From Streptomyces sp. NRRL B-3428 (GTDB taxonomy: Bacteria > Actinomycetota > Actinomycetes > Streptomycetales > Streptomycetaceae): a stretch of 64,000 nt of DNA. A program made the translations under genes and the position numbers. Positions 56,029-64,000 of this stretch are shown piece by piece (within the stretch, counting starts at the first letter, position 1; every line of letters starts with the position of its first letter). The notes beneath the pieces are model-generated. The model did no database searches. It saw nothing but the letters and a program-made list of their open reading frames with translations, and had not been told where the DNA came from. Location of the stretch: contig JOGW01000002.1 in NCBI GenBank assembly GCA_000721375.1, positions 620,001-684,000 on the forward strand, in the 5' to 3' direction.

Positions 56029-57183
56029 CTACTTCACGACCGCGGCGGCGAGCTTCGACAGGGGCTCGGCGAGTGCGTTGACCCCGTCGGAGAGCTCCTT
56101 GCGGTCCTCCTTGCCGACCTTGTCGTACGAGGTGAACTCGTAGGAGCTCTTGTCCTCGCGGTACTTGTCGAGCAGCGTGTTCAGCGCCGCGAACTGCTTG
56201 TCGAGCTCCTTGACGAGCTCGGCGTCGTTCTTCGCGGCGACGTCCTTGAGCAGGGCGTACGACTTCTCCGCGCCCTCGACGTTCGCCTTGAAGTCGACGA
56301 GGTCGGTGTGCGAGTAGCGCTCCTCCTCGCCGGTGACCTTGCCGGTGGCGACCTCGTCGAGGAGCTCCTTGGCGCCGTTGGCCATCGAAGTGGGGGTGAT
56401 CTCGGCCTCGTTGACCCGGTCCTGCCAGTTCTCGAGGTCCTTGATCAGCAGGTCCGCGAGCTCCTTGTCGCGGTCCGTGATCTTGCCGTCCTGCCACAGC
56501 GAGCGCTCGAGGCGGTGCCAGCCGGTCCAGTCCTTCTCCAGGTCCTGGCCCTCTTCCAGACCGTCCTCGCGTACGTCGACCTTGGGGTCGATGTCACCGA
56601 AGGACTCGGCCACGGGCTCGGTGCGCTCCCACCCGATGCGCGAAGGCGCGTACGCGGCCTTGGCGGCCTCCAGGTCCCCGGCCTTCACGGCGTCGGCGAA
56701 CTTCTTGGCCAGCGGCAGGGTCTCGTCCGCCTGCTCCTGCGCGTACTTGCGGTACGCGGCCACGGCGGCGTCCAGCTTCGGGTCGCGCTTGGCGGTCGCG
56801 TTGCCACCGGTCGCCTTGACCTGCTGGCGGATGCCGTCGCCCTTCATGCCCGGCTTGCAGGCGATCTGGTACGAACCGGCCTTCACCTCGGCGGTGACCT
56901 TCTGCTTCGTACCGGGGCCGATGTTCTCGCGCTCGGTGACGATCCGGTCGTCCGGGTACAGGACGTAGACCTCGGTGACCTTGGAGCCCTTGTTCTCCAC
57001 GTGGAGCTCGATGTGCCCCGCGGGGAACTCCGTCTTGGAGACCTCGCACTGGTCGTCCGTGGCGGTGACCTCGATGAGGTGGTCGTCGCCTGACTTGGCG
57101 TCGGACTTCTCCGTGCAGCCGGTGGCTATCACGGCGAGGGCAACCGCGGTGGCGGAGGCAAGAGTTACACGGGCGGCACGCAT
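56029..57183 (-). CDS. efeO: EfeO lipoprotein: cupredoxin plus M75 domain
   Basis: 384 aa. Lipoprotein signal with ATGC at Cys23. An N-terminal cupredoxin-like domain (about 30-125: IEVTATDDQCEVSKTEFPAG, IELHVENKGSKV) is followed by the imelysin/M75 domain (about 135-380) with the metal motif WTGWHRLERSLW. Captures iron for EfeU. ATG 57183 with GGAG upstream. Two iron boxes at 57203-57241 overlap its promoter. Confidence 0.96.
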   Translation of the reverse strand: MRAARVTLASATAVALAVIATGCTEKSDAKSGDDHLIEVTATDDQCEVSKTEFPAGHIELHVENKGSKVTEVYVLYPDDRIVTERENIGPGTKQKVTAEVKAGSYQIACKPGMKGDGIRQQVKATGGNATAKRDPKLDAAVAAYRKYAQEQADETLPLAKKFADAVKAGDLEAAKAAYAPSRIGWERTEPVAESFGDIDPKVDVREDGLEEGQDLEKDWTGWHRLERSLWQDGKITDRDKELADLLIKDLENWQDRVNEAEITPTSMANGAKELLDEVATGKVTGEEERYSHTDLVDFKANVEGAEKSYALLKDVAAKNDAELVKELDKQFAALNTLLDKYREDKSSYEFTSYDKVGKEDRKELSDGVNALAEPLSKLAAAVVK

Positions 57184-57202
57184 ACGGGCTCCAGGGCTTG
57201 AA

Positions 57203-57241
57203 CCAGGTGAGGCCGACCTAACTTATCTGAGCCTTACCTGA
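57203..57241. promoter_or_regulatory. Tandem iron boxes upstream of efeO
   Basis: Two 19-base elements, CCAGGTGAGGCCGACCTAA (57203-57221) and TTATCTGAGCCTTACCTGA (57223-57241), separated by one base. Read on the efeO strand they match the iron-box consensus TTAGGTTAGSCTAACCTAA at about 13 and 14 of 19 positions by eye. A -10-like TAAGTT lies between them. Dual sites would fit cooperative DmdR/IdeR binding. Confidence 0.75.
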
Positions 57242-57366
57242 GTGCTACCCCGCCGTCCAGTGATTCAGCTCTCTTAGACGGTGTATGAGCGCGGGCCGAT
57301 CACGAAGGGGTCAGCCCTCGCCCATGCGCAGGTCAAGAGTGGGTCAAGCGAGACCGGTCGGCCGCC

Positions 57367-58197
57367 TCAGTCCCGTTCCGGAAAGACCAGCAGCGTCCCC
57401 GTCCGAGGATGGGGAAGCACCTCGACCGGCTGGCGGTAGACGCGGCTGAGGAGTTCGCCGTCGAAGACCTCGGCGGGTGCGCCCTCGACCGCGATCGCGC
57501 CCTCGTGCAGGACGGCGACCCGGTCCGCGTACGCGGCGGCGAGCCCCAGGTCGTGCAGGACGACCACCACCGCGTCACCGGCGGCGGCCCGCTCACGGCA
57601 GACCCGCAGCACCAGTTCCTGATGGCGCAGATCGAGCGCGGCGGTGGGCTCGTCGAGCAGGAGCAGCGGCGCCTGCTGGGCGAGGACACGGGCGAGTGCG
57701 ACCCGGGCGCGCTCACCGCCGGAGAGCGCGGAGAAGGGACGGCCAGCGAACTCGGTGACCTCGGTGGCCCGCATCGCGGCGGCGATCACCTCGTCGTCGT
57801 TGTCCGCGAGCCGGGTCCCGTTCCAGGGCGCCCGGCCCATCCGTACGACCTCCTCCACCAGGAACGGGAAGGAGAGCGCCGCCGACTGCGGCAACACCGC
57901 ACGGCGAAGTGCGAGTTCCCCGGCGCTCCAGCCGGTCGCGTCCTTGCCGCAGATGCGGACGGTCCCCGAGTCGGGCGCGAGGTCCGTGGCGAGGGCGGCC
58001 AACAGGGTCGACTTCCCGGCACCGTTGGGCCCTACGAGCGCGAGGACCTCACCGGCCCGCGCCTCGATGTCCACGCCGCGCAGCACATGGCGCGCGCCGA
58101 GCTTGATGTGCAGCTCGTGGGCGGAGGCGAGGGTGGTGCCGGGCTCTACGGGTGCGGGCAGCTCCCGGTGGCGTACGGCGAACAGCGACCGGATCAT
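57367..58197 (-). CDS. hmuV: Heme ABC importer ATPase HmuV
   Basis: 276 aa. Walker A GPNGAGKST (57-65), Q-loop VLPQSAALSF, signature ALSGGERARVALARVL, Walker B PLLLLDEPTAALD and switch His in VVLHDLGLAA. Powers heme uptake through HmuU. ATG 58197 overlaps the hmuU stop (ATGA). No terminator was recognised after it. Confidence 0.96.
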   Translation of the reverse strand: MIRSLFAVRHRELPAPVEPGTTLASAHELHIKLGARHVLRGVDIEARAGEVLALVGPNGAGKSTLLAALATDLAPDSGTVRICGKDATGWSAGELALRRAVLPQSAALSFPFLVEEVVRMGRAPWNGTRLADNDDEVIAAAMRATEVTEFAGRPFSALSGGERARVALARVLAQQAPLLLLDEPTAALDLRHQELVLRVCRERAAAGDAVVVVLHDLGLAAAYADRVAVLHEGAIAVEGAPAEVFDGELLSRVYRQPVEVLPHPRTGTLLVFPERD

Positions 58198-59297
58198 GCC
58201 CAGCCTCCTTGCTTGCGGCGGGTGCGGCGCAGCAGCCAGAAGAAGAACGGGCTGCCGATCAGGCCGGTGAGGACGCCGAGCGGCAGTTCGGCGGGCGCGG
58301 CGATGGTGCGGGCGGTGAGATCGCAGATCGCCAGCACCAGGGCGCCGCCGAGCGCACTGCCCGGGATCAGGAAGCGGTGGCCGGGTCCGGCGAGCATCCG
58401 CAGGAGGTGCGGGACGACCAGGCCGACGAAGCTGATGATGCCGGAGACGGCCACGGCCGCGGCGGTGAGCAGCGCGGTGACGAACATCAGGATCACGCGC
58501 ATCCGCTCCACGTCCACGCCGAGGTGGCGCGCGGGCCGTTCGCCGAGCGCGAGCAGATCGAGCTTGCGGGAGTAGAAGGGTGCGACCGCGAGACCGACAA
58601 GCGCCCACGGCAGTACGGCGAGCACCTTCGGCCAGGTGGCCTGGGCGAGCGAGCCGAGCTGCCAGAAGGTGATCTGGGTGACCTCGGCGTTGTCCGCGAA
58701 GAAGATGAACAGGCCGATCATCGCCATGCCGAAGGCGGTGACGGCGACACCGGTGAGGATCAGCGTCACCACTTCGGTGCGACCGCCCGAGCGCGACATC
58801 GCGTACACGAGGAAGACCGTGATGAGCCCGCCGACGAACGCGAAGACGGGCAGCGTCCAGTTGCCGAAGAAGGCCAGACCGAAGGCGATCGAGGCGACAC
58901 CGCCGACCGCCGCACCCGAGGAGATGCCGATGACGGCGGGCTCGGCGAGCGGATTGCCGAACACGCCCTGCATGAGGGCGCCGGCGCAGCCGAGCGAGGC
59001 ACCGACGACGAGGGCGAGCACGACGCGCGGGAAGCGCACGTTCCACAGCACGCTCTCGCCGACGCGGTCGAGCGCGGCGCCGCCGAGCCCGATGCGGTGC
59101 TGCACGGACGAGACCACATCGCCGAGTGGTATCTCGTACGCGCCGATGCCGGCGGAGAGCAGTGAGACCGCGACCAGGCCGGCCAGCATGCCGGCGGTCA
59201 GCAGGTACGGGGCGCTTCTTCTACCTTTTCCTGTACGGGGCTTGGCGCTCGGAGGCGTATCGGCGGCAGTGGCCGGGGGTGTGGCGGTGGCGGTCAC
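58194..59297 (-). CDS. hmuU: Heme ABC importer permease HmuU (FecCD family)
   Basis: 367 aa. FecCD/BtuC-type permease with about ten membrane segments. Family blocks: NVRFPRVVLALVVGASLGCA, GALMQGVFGNPLAEP, VLTGVAVTAFG-type central helix, ARHLGVDVERMRVI and SGIISFVGLVVPHLLRML. GTG 59297 overlaps the hmuT stop (GTGA). The first about 28 residues are a polar extension. Confidence 0.96.
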   Translation of the reverse strand: MTATATPPATAADTPPSAKPRTGKGRRSAPYLLTAGMLAGLVAVSLLSAGIGAYEIPLGDVVSSVQHRIGLGGAALDRVGESVLWNVRFPRVVLALVVGASLGCAGALMQGVFGNPLAEPAVIGISSGAAVGGVASIAFGLAFFGNWTLPVFAFVGGLITVFLVYAMSRSGGRTEVVTLILTGVAVTAFGMAMIGLFIFFADNAEVTQITFWQLGSLAQATWPKVLAVLPWALVGLAVAPFYSRKLDLLALGERPARHLGVDVERMRVILMFVTALLTAAAVAVSGIISFVGLVVPHLLRMLAGPGHRFLIPGSALGGALVLAICDLTARTIAAPAELPLGVLTGLIGSPFFFWLLRRTRRKQGGWA

Positions 59298-60313
59298 TTG
59301 GCATCACCGTAGAGCTGGTCCACCAGCGACTTCAGGACCTCGTCGGTGCGCGGACCGTAGTTGAGCAGCACGCCGTCGGGGATGTCGACGACGCGGCGGT
59401 CCATACCGGCGGGCGTCTCGGCGACGCCCGGGATCTTGACGAGTCCGTCGACGCCGCCGACCGACTCCAGCCCCTTGGTCATCACGAGGATCACATCGGG
59501 CTGCGCCTTGGCGAGCGCCTCGGGGGTGATCGCGGTGAAGTCCTTCTTCAGACCCGATTCGGCACCGGCGTCGATGGCACCGGCCGCGTCCAGCAGCGAG
59601 CCGGCACCCGACTCCGCGCCGCCGATGAGATAGACGGCGGCCGTGCCGCGCAGGTAGAGGAAGGCGACCCTGGGCTTCTTCTTCTGCTGGGGGATGCCCT
59701 TCTGCACGGCGGCGATCCGGTCCTCGGTGCGCTTGATCAGCTCGTCGCCGGCCTTCTTCACACCGAGCACTCCGGCCACTTCACCGATCCGCTTGCTCAC
59801 GTCGCCGAGGCTCTTGGCCGTGTCGAGGAGGACGACGGGGATGCCCGCGTCACGTATCTGCTGCATCGCCTCGACGGGCCCCGACGTGGTGTCGCCGATG
59901 ACGACGGTGGGCCTGAGCGACAGGACGCTCTCCGCGGAGACATCGTGGCCGCGGGTCACCGTCGGGAGCTTGCCTGCCTGTTCGAAGGTGGCGGTGATGT
60001 CCTTGGCCACCACGTTCTTGCCGAGGCCCAGCGTGAAGACGATCTCGTTGATCGAGCCGGTGAGCGGCACGATGCGATCGGCCGACTGCACGGTGACCTT
60101 CTTGCCGTCGGCCGAGTCCACCGTGACGGGAAGCTCGGGCTTCGGCGTACCGGCGAGGGGCTCGACCTTGTCGGGAGCAGCCTTCTGCTCCGCATTCGCT
60201 CCCTTTCCCGAGGGATTGTCCACCTCGCCTCCGCAGCCCGTGAGGGCCAGGCAGGCGGCGGCGACGAGCGCACCCGCCAGTCGCAGGGAACGCCGCAAGC
60301 GCACCGGGGTCAC
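59294..60313 (-). CDS. hmuT: Heme-binding lipoprotein HmuT
   Basis: 339 aa solute-binding protein (periplasmic-binding/TroA-like helical backbone). Lipoprotein signal with LTGC at Cys27. Blocks such as DRIVPLTGSINEIVFTLGLG, VSAESVLSLRPTVVIGDT and VYLIGGAESGAGSLLDAAGA fit heme binders. GTG 60313 is chosen because GGAG lies 5 bases upstream and the signal peptide follows directly; the upstream ATG 60391 would add a charged leader. Divergent from htaA with a shared iron box. Confidence 0.95.
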   Translation of the reverse strand: MTPVRLRRSLRLAGALVAAACLALTGCGGEVDNPSGKGANAEQKAAPDKVEPLAGTPKPELPVTVDSADGKKVTVQSADRIVPLTGSINEIVFTLGLGKNVVAKDITATFEQAGKLPTVTRGHDVSAESVLSLRPTVVIGDTTSGPVEAMQQIRDAGIPVVLLDTAKSLGDVSKRIGEVAGVLGVKKAGDELIKRTEDRIAAVQKGIPQQKKKPRVAFLYLRGTAAVYLIGGAESGAGSLLDAAGAIDAGAESGLKKDFTAITPEALAKAQPDVILVMTKGLESVGGVDGLVKIPGVAETPAGMDRRVVDIPDGVLLNYGPRTDEVLKSLVDQLYGDAK

Positions 60314-60408
60314 TCGAACTCCACCGTCCTGTCGTGCCGTTGAGAAGTCGCGCTGATTCCTCTGCGCTTCCTGGGCCGGAGGGGGTTCCACACCAGGTCG
60401 CGGATAGT

Positions 60409-60427
60409 TTAGGTTAGCCTTACCTCA
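60409..60427. promoter_or_regulatory. Iron box shared by hmuTUV and htaA
   Basis: TTAGGTTAGCCTTACCTCA matches the iron-box consensus TTAGGTTAGSCTAACCTAA with only two mismatches. It lies between hmuT (96 bases away) and htaA (26 bases upstream of its ATG), so a single DmdR/IdeR site could control both directions. Confidence 0.85.
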
Positions 60428-60452
60428 TTGACCAGACCTTGAAGGGGGACCG

Positions 60453-61913
60453 ATGCCATCGTCGAGACGAGCCGCCCGAGCGGGCGCCGTGGCGGGCCTT
60501 GGGGCCCTGTTCGCCGCACTGCTGCCGGTCACGTCGGCACAGGCGGAGGACCGTACGGTGCAGGGCGGCAGGCTCGACTGGGGCATCAAGGCCTCGTTCC
60601 AGAGCTACGTCACCGGCCCGATAGCCAAGGGCAGTTACTCGCTCCAGGGCGGGGCGGCGACGGTCGGCGCCAGCCAGTTCCGCTTCCACTCCGCCAAGGG
60701 CTCGTACAACCCGGACAGCGGCGCACTGAGCGCCGGGTTCTCGGGCGGCGTGCACTTCCTCGGCCACAAGACGTCCAGCGGCGCGTACGAACTGGACCTC
60801 ACCATCTCCCGGCCCACCGTGAAGATCTCCGGCGGCTCCGGGACGCTCTACGCCGACATGGTGAGCAAGGCCAAGGGCAGCGGCAAGGTGACCTCGGTCT
60901 CGCAGGTGCCGCTCGCCAGCCTCAGCCTCTCCGGCATCAACATGAAGGGCGGCGGCAGCCCGATCGCCCTCAACAACGTGCCGGCCACGCTCACTTCACA
61001 GGGCGCCAACGCCTTCGCCGGCTACTACGCGGCCGGTACGCCCCTGGACCCGGTGAGCCTGTCGACGGATGTCCTCGCAGGCTCCGGCTCCTCGTCGGGC
61101 TCCGGCTCCGGCTCCGACTCCGACAAGTCCGATGGCAAGGACAAGAAGGACGCGGACAAGGGCAAGAAGGCCGAGAAGGCCGGCCGGATCGAGGACGCGG
61201 CCTTCGACTGGGGCGTGCGCCGCACGTTCCGCGAGTACGTCAGCGGCTCCATCGCCAAGGGCGAGTGGAAACTCGCCGACGGCGCCGAGGACGGCGGTGC
61301 GCTGTTCCGCTTCACCGAGGGCGCCGGCACCTTCGACGAGAAGAAGCAGACGCTCGACGCCAAGTTCAAGGGCAGCGTCCGCTTCACCGGTGAGCACGGG
61401 CTCGATCTCGAACTCAGCTCCCTGGCCGTCGAGTCCAAGGACGGCAAGGCCACGTTGTACGCGGATGTGGCGAGCGCCGACTTCGACAAGAAGCAGGCCG
61501 CTCTCGTCACCTTCGAGGCGAAGGCTCTCAAGGCGGCCGACGGTCTGGTCACGCTGACCGAGGTGCCCTCGAAGCTGACCGCGGACGGCGCGAAGGCCTT
61601 CGGCAACATGTATAAGGCGGGTACCGAGATGGACCCGGTCTCGCTCGCGGTGGCCCTGACCGACAAGGCGAAGCTGCCGGCGCTGCCGGACCTGGGCTCC
61701 GAGGCCTCGGCCTCCCCGAAGGCCGAGGCGCCGGACGCCAAGCCCCGGACCGAGACGGCCGCCTCCTCCTCTTCCACCTCGCCCGCGCTGCCGCTCGGCA
61801 TCGGGGCGGGAGTGCTGCTCCTCGCGGGGCTCGCGTTCATGGTCGTACGCAAGCGGCGTACGACTGCGGCGACGGCTGCCGCTTCGGAGGGCTCGGACTC
61901 GGCGGACAGCTGA
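60453..61913 (+). CDS. htaA: Membrane-anchored heme-binding protein with two HtaA domains
   Basis: 486 aa. Signal peptide (1-31, ending AQA). HtaA domain 1 about 36-205 (LDWGIKASFQSYV start) and domain 2 about 245-400 (FDWGVRRTFREYVSGSIAKG start), joined by a Ser/Lys/Asp linker. A Pro/Ser/Thr stretch and a C-terminal transmembrane helix (about 450-472) with RKRR follow, and there is no LAXTG motif. Known HtaA proteins capture heme and pass it to HmuT. ATG 60453; GAAGGGGG lies 6 bases upstream. Confidence 0.95.
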   Translation: MPSSRRAARAGAVAGLGALFAALLPVTSAQAEDRTVQGGRLDWGIKASFQSYVTGPIAKGSYSLQGGAATVGASQFRFHSAKGSYNPDSGALSAGFSGGVHFLGHKTSSGAYELDLTISRPTVKISGGSGTLYADMVSKAKGSGKVTSVSQVPLASLSLSGINMKGGGSPIALNNVPATLTSQGANAFAGYYAAGTPLDPVSLSTDVLAGSGSSSGSGSGSDSDKSDGKDKKDADKGKKAEKAGRIEDAAFDWGVRRTFREYVSGSIAKGEWKLADGAEDGGALFRFTEGAGTFDEKKQTLDAKFKGSVRFTGEHGLDLELSSLAVESKDGKATLYADVASADFDKKQAALVTFEAKALKAADGLVTLTEVPSKLTADGAKAFGNMYKAGTEMDPVSLAVALTDKAKLPALPDLGSEASASPKAEAPDAKPRTETAASSSSTSPALPLGIGAGVLLLAGLAFMVVRKRRTTAATAAASEGSDSADS

Positions 61914-61966
61914 GCGCGCCCTCTCCCCTCGTCAACTTCCCTCATTCCTCTAGGAGTACGTCCGAC

Positions 61967-63430
61967 ATGGCCATGACCCGCCGCCCGATAGCCCTGGCCG
62001 CCGCGGCCGCCACCGCGCTGACTCTGGGCGCCACCGCGCTGACCCTGCCCGCGCTCGCCGCCGACAGTGGCGCGCAGGCCGCCGCGCCTGTGCTCAAGCT
62101 GAAGGACGGCACGCTGGACTGGGGCTTCAAGCAGTCGTTCCGCGACTACATCGGCGCGTCCGGCGTCACGCTGTCCGACGGCGCCAAGCAGGCCGAGAAC
62201 AACGGCGCGTTCACGTTCGTGGACGGCGTCGGTACGTACGACATGGGCCCGCACACCGTGGACACCGCCTTCAAGGGCGGCGTGACCTTCGCGTCGAAGC
62301 ACGGTTTCACGGTCTCGATCTCCGACGTCAAGGTCCGGACTGCGGGCGGGACCGGTGTCATCCAGGCCGACCTCAAGTTCAACGACTCGGTCCAGAACGA
62401 CATCGACCTCGCCAAGCTGGACCTGAGCAAGGTCAGGCCCGGTCAGGGCGCGGGCGGCGCGATGGTCTTCAAGGACATCCCGGCCACCCTGACCGCGGAC
62501 GGCGCCAAGCCGTTCAACGGCATGTACAAGGAGGGCGACGCCCTCGACGCGGCGACTCTCACCGTCACCGCGGAAACCACCACCCCGCCGACCCAGTCGC
62601 CCAAGCCCTCCCCCAGCACGAGCAAGCCCGCCGAGACCCCCAAGCCGCAGCCCACCAAGTCGGCGACCCCCACCGCCAAGCCGTCCGAGGCGCCCGCCGG
62701 TGAGATCGTCGACGGCAAGCTCAGCTGGGGCGTCAAGGAGTCCTTCCGCCGCTACATCGCCTCCGGCGGTGAGGTGAAGACCTCGGACGGCGCCAAGAAG
62801 ATCACCGACGGCTACGAATTCCCGTACAAGAACGCGGAGTTCGACGCCGACGCCAAGAAGGTCAGCGCCGGCTTCGGCGGCAGCGTCCAGTTCCGGTACA
62901 CCGCCCACGGCATCGACATGACGTTCAGCGACGTCAAGGTGAAGACCAACGGCAAGAGCGGCACGCTGCTCGTCGACGTCAAGACGGCCGACGGCACCCA
63001 GAACGACGTCGAGTTCGCCACGCTCGACCTGTCGAAGGCCTCGTACACCGTCAAGGACGATGTCGTGCTCCTCGACAAGATCCCGGCCGTCTTCACAGAG
63101 GCGGGCGCACAGACCTTCGCCAACGACGAGGTCGGCTCGATCTACAAGAAGGGCGACGCCATCGACCCGGTGACGGTCGCTCTGTCCCTGGACGAGGACG
63201 CCGCCCTGCCGGGCACGGGCGGCTCCACAGGCGGTTCGACCGGCGGTTCGTCCACCACGGGCGGCGGCTCGGTCGGCGGCAGCGTCGGTGGCGGCGGCAA
63301 CCTCGCCGCGACCGGCTCCGACGTCCCGGCGGGCCCGCTGCTCGGCGCCTCGGCCGCGGTGATCGCGGCGGGTGCCGCCGTGGTCTTCGCCGCGCGCCGT
63401 CGTCGCACGGTGGAAGGCGACCAGGCCTGA
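61967..63430 (+). CDS. htaA2: Cell-wall-anchored heme-binding protein with two HtaA domains and LAATG sorting signal
   Basis: 487 aa. Signal peptide (about 1-31). HtaA domains about 44-195 (LDWGFKQSFRDYIGASGVT start) and 248-400 (LSWGVKESFRRYIA start), with a Pro/Thr/Lys linker between and a Gly/Ser/Thr-rich spacer after. At 446-450 is LAATG, followed by a hydrophobic segment and RRRR: a class-E sortase (LAXTG) signal. It should be covalently attached to peptidoglycan, unlike the preceding HtaA protein. ATG 61967 with AGGAG upstream, 53 bases after htaA. Confidence 0.95.
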   Translation: MAMTRRPIALAAAAATALTLGATALTLPALAADSGAQAAAPVLKLKDGTLDWGFKQSFRDYIGASGVTLSDGAKQAENNGAFTFVDGVGTYDMGPHTVDTAFKGGVTFASKHGFTVSISDVKVRTAGGTGVIQADLKFNDSVQNDIDLAKLDLSKVRPGQGAGGAMVFKDIPATLTADGAKPFNGMYKEGDALDAATLTVTAETTTPPTQSPKPSPSTSKPAETPKPQPTKSATPTAKPSEAPAGEIVDGKLSWGVKESFRRYIASGGEVKTSDGAKKITDGYEFPYKNAEFDADAKKVSAGFGGSVQFRYTAHGIDMTFSDVKVKTNGKSGTLLVDVKTADGTQNDVEFATLDLSKASYTVKDDVVLLDKIPAVFTEAGAQTFANDEVGSIYKKGDAIDPVTVALSLDEDAALPGTGGSTGGSTGGSSTTGGGSVGGSVGGGGNLAATGSDVPAGPLLGASAAVIAAGAAVVFAARRRRTVEGDQA

Positions 63431-63454
63431 ACGGCCACGCATCAGCGTCTACGG

Positions 63455-63490
63455 AGGCGGGTCCCCCTTTCCGAAGGGAGGGCCCGCCTT
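63455..63490 (+). terminator. Terminator after the second htaA gene
   Basis: AGGCGGG/CCCGCCT outer arms and CCCTT/AAGGG inner arms around a short TTCCG-type loop (63455-63490), 24 bases after the htaA2 stop. It ends the iron/heme block before the PhzF gene. Confidence 0.75.
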
Positions 63491-63522
63491 CGGCGTTCAC
63501 GTCACGGTGCTTCAATGCCGGG

Positions 63523-64000
63523 GTGACGGAACACTCCTCTGCGGCCTCTGCCGCCTCTGCCGCCTCCGGTGTACGGCTCGACGTCGTCCGGGTCTTCTGC
63601 GGTCCCGACGGCCGGCACGGCAATGCGCTGGGTGTCGTACGTGATGGATCCGCTGTTCCCGGCGAGGCCGCACGACAGCGGCTCGCGGGCGAACTCGGCT
63701 ACAGCGAGACGGTGTTCGTGGACGATGACGAGCGCGGTGTGATCGACATCTACACGCCGAGCGTCCGGCTGCCGTTCGCGGGCCACCCGTGCGTGGGCTC
63801 GGCCTGGCTGCTCGACCTGCCCGAGCTGATCACCCCCGCGGGCGTCGTATCCGCCCGCCAGGACGGCGAGTTCACCTGGATCACCGCGCGTGCCGAGTGG
63901 GCGCCCGGGCGTACGCTGCGGCGCTTCGCGTCGGTTGCGGAGGTGGACGCGCTGGAGGTTCCGCCGCCCGGTGAGTGGATCTACGCGTGGGCGTGGGAGG
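63523..64000 (+). CDS. PhzF-family isomerase/epimerase, 3' end cut by window
   Basis: About 159 codons visible. PhzF fold: N-terminal VRLDVVRVFCGPDGRHGNAL, then LGYSETVFVDD and the family motif YTPSVRLPFAGHPCVGSAWL. PhzF-type proteins catalyse isomerisation in phenazine synthesis and in other pathways; the substrate here is unknown. GTG 63523; the Ala/Ser-rich first 14 residues are variable. It starts just after a terminator and so has its own promoter. Confidence 0.9.
   Translation, partial: MTEHSSAASAASAASGVRLDVVRVFCGPDGRHGNALGVVRDGSAVPGEAARQRLAGELGYSETVFVDDDERGVIDIYTPSVRLPFAGHPCVGSAWLLDLPELITPAGVVSARQDGEFTWITARAEWAPGRTLRRFASVAEVDALEVPPPGEWIYAWAWE

Noticed and set aside
60314..60391. Longer hmuT start at ATG 60391
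   Set aside because: It would add 26 charged residues before a clear lipoprotein signal; GTG 60313 has GGAG at ideal spacing.

Overview
The window is chromosomal DNA of a Streptomyces or very close actinomycete. Evidence is the very high GC with strong third-position GC bias, many GTG starts, leaderless-looking transcripts, and a gene order (malR/malEFG/aglA, glnE, glnA2, panB, map, efeOBU, heme uptake) typical of the Streptomyces core chromosome. I saw no rRNA, tRNA, insertion sequence, prophage or CRISPR array. It reads as ordinary core chromosome with a few accessory-looking modules.

Layout. (1) 1-14280 is a maltodextrin/starch locus, mostly on the minus strand: malE-malF-malG (ABC importer, no ATPase here), the GH13 glucosidase aglA, a second MalR-like LacI regulator, a secreted alpha-amylase with a starch-binding domain, and a giant two-headed amylase/pullulanase cut by the window edge. 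malR is divergent from malE across an intergenic region rich in CTTGCA operator half-sites. (2) 14528-24560 holds a PAP2-family membrane protein, glnE, a phytase-like secreted protein, a VOC protein, a TetR/TetX-like flavin monooxygenase divergent pair with two palindromic operators, a hypothetical protein and the glutamine synthetase-like glnA2. (3) 24792-30297 is a co-directional set: CheB, CheR-coiled-coil-PAS, two GAF-ANTAR proteins, a DUF3105 and a DUF305 protein. It is a possible signalling operon with no chemoreceptors or flagellar genes in sight. (4) 30350-40277 holds an amino-acid permease, small conserved proteins, an EEP-family membrane phosphohydrolase, a DHA2 exporter with its TetR, panB and an ABM-domain protein. 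(5) 40410-45809 is a DrrAB-like ABC exporter preceded by helically phased CTGTCGG heptamers, convergent with a large SARP/AfsR-like regulator. (6) 46014-48797 holds an M50 protease, a small membrane protein, the F420-dependent NADP reductase npdG and a hypothetical protein.

(7) 48866-63430 is an iron and heme region. It contains heme oxygenase with an iron box, a secreted His/Gly-repeat peptide, a methionine aminopeptidase, an EntS-like MFS exporter, a lipoprotein, efeU/efeB/efeO behind tandem iron boxes, and hmuTUV divergent from two HtaA heme-binding proteins across a shared iron box. One HtaA protein has a sortase-E-like LAATG signal, the other a plain membrane anchor. Together they suggest a relay: wall HtaA, membrane HtaA, HmuT lipoprotein, HmuUV, then heme oxygenase inside the cell. 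A truncated PhzF-family gene ends the window.

The most interesting signals are the CheB/CheR/ANTAR operon, the SARP-like phased heptamers, the TetR/TetX-like pair, the His/Gly peptide, the duplicated MalR regulators and the iron-box architecture.
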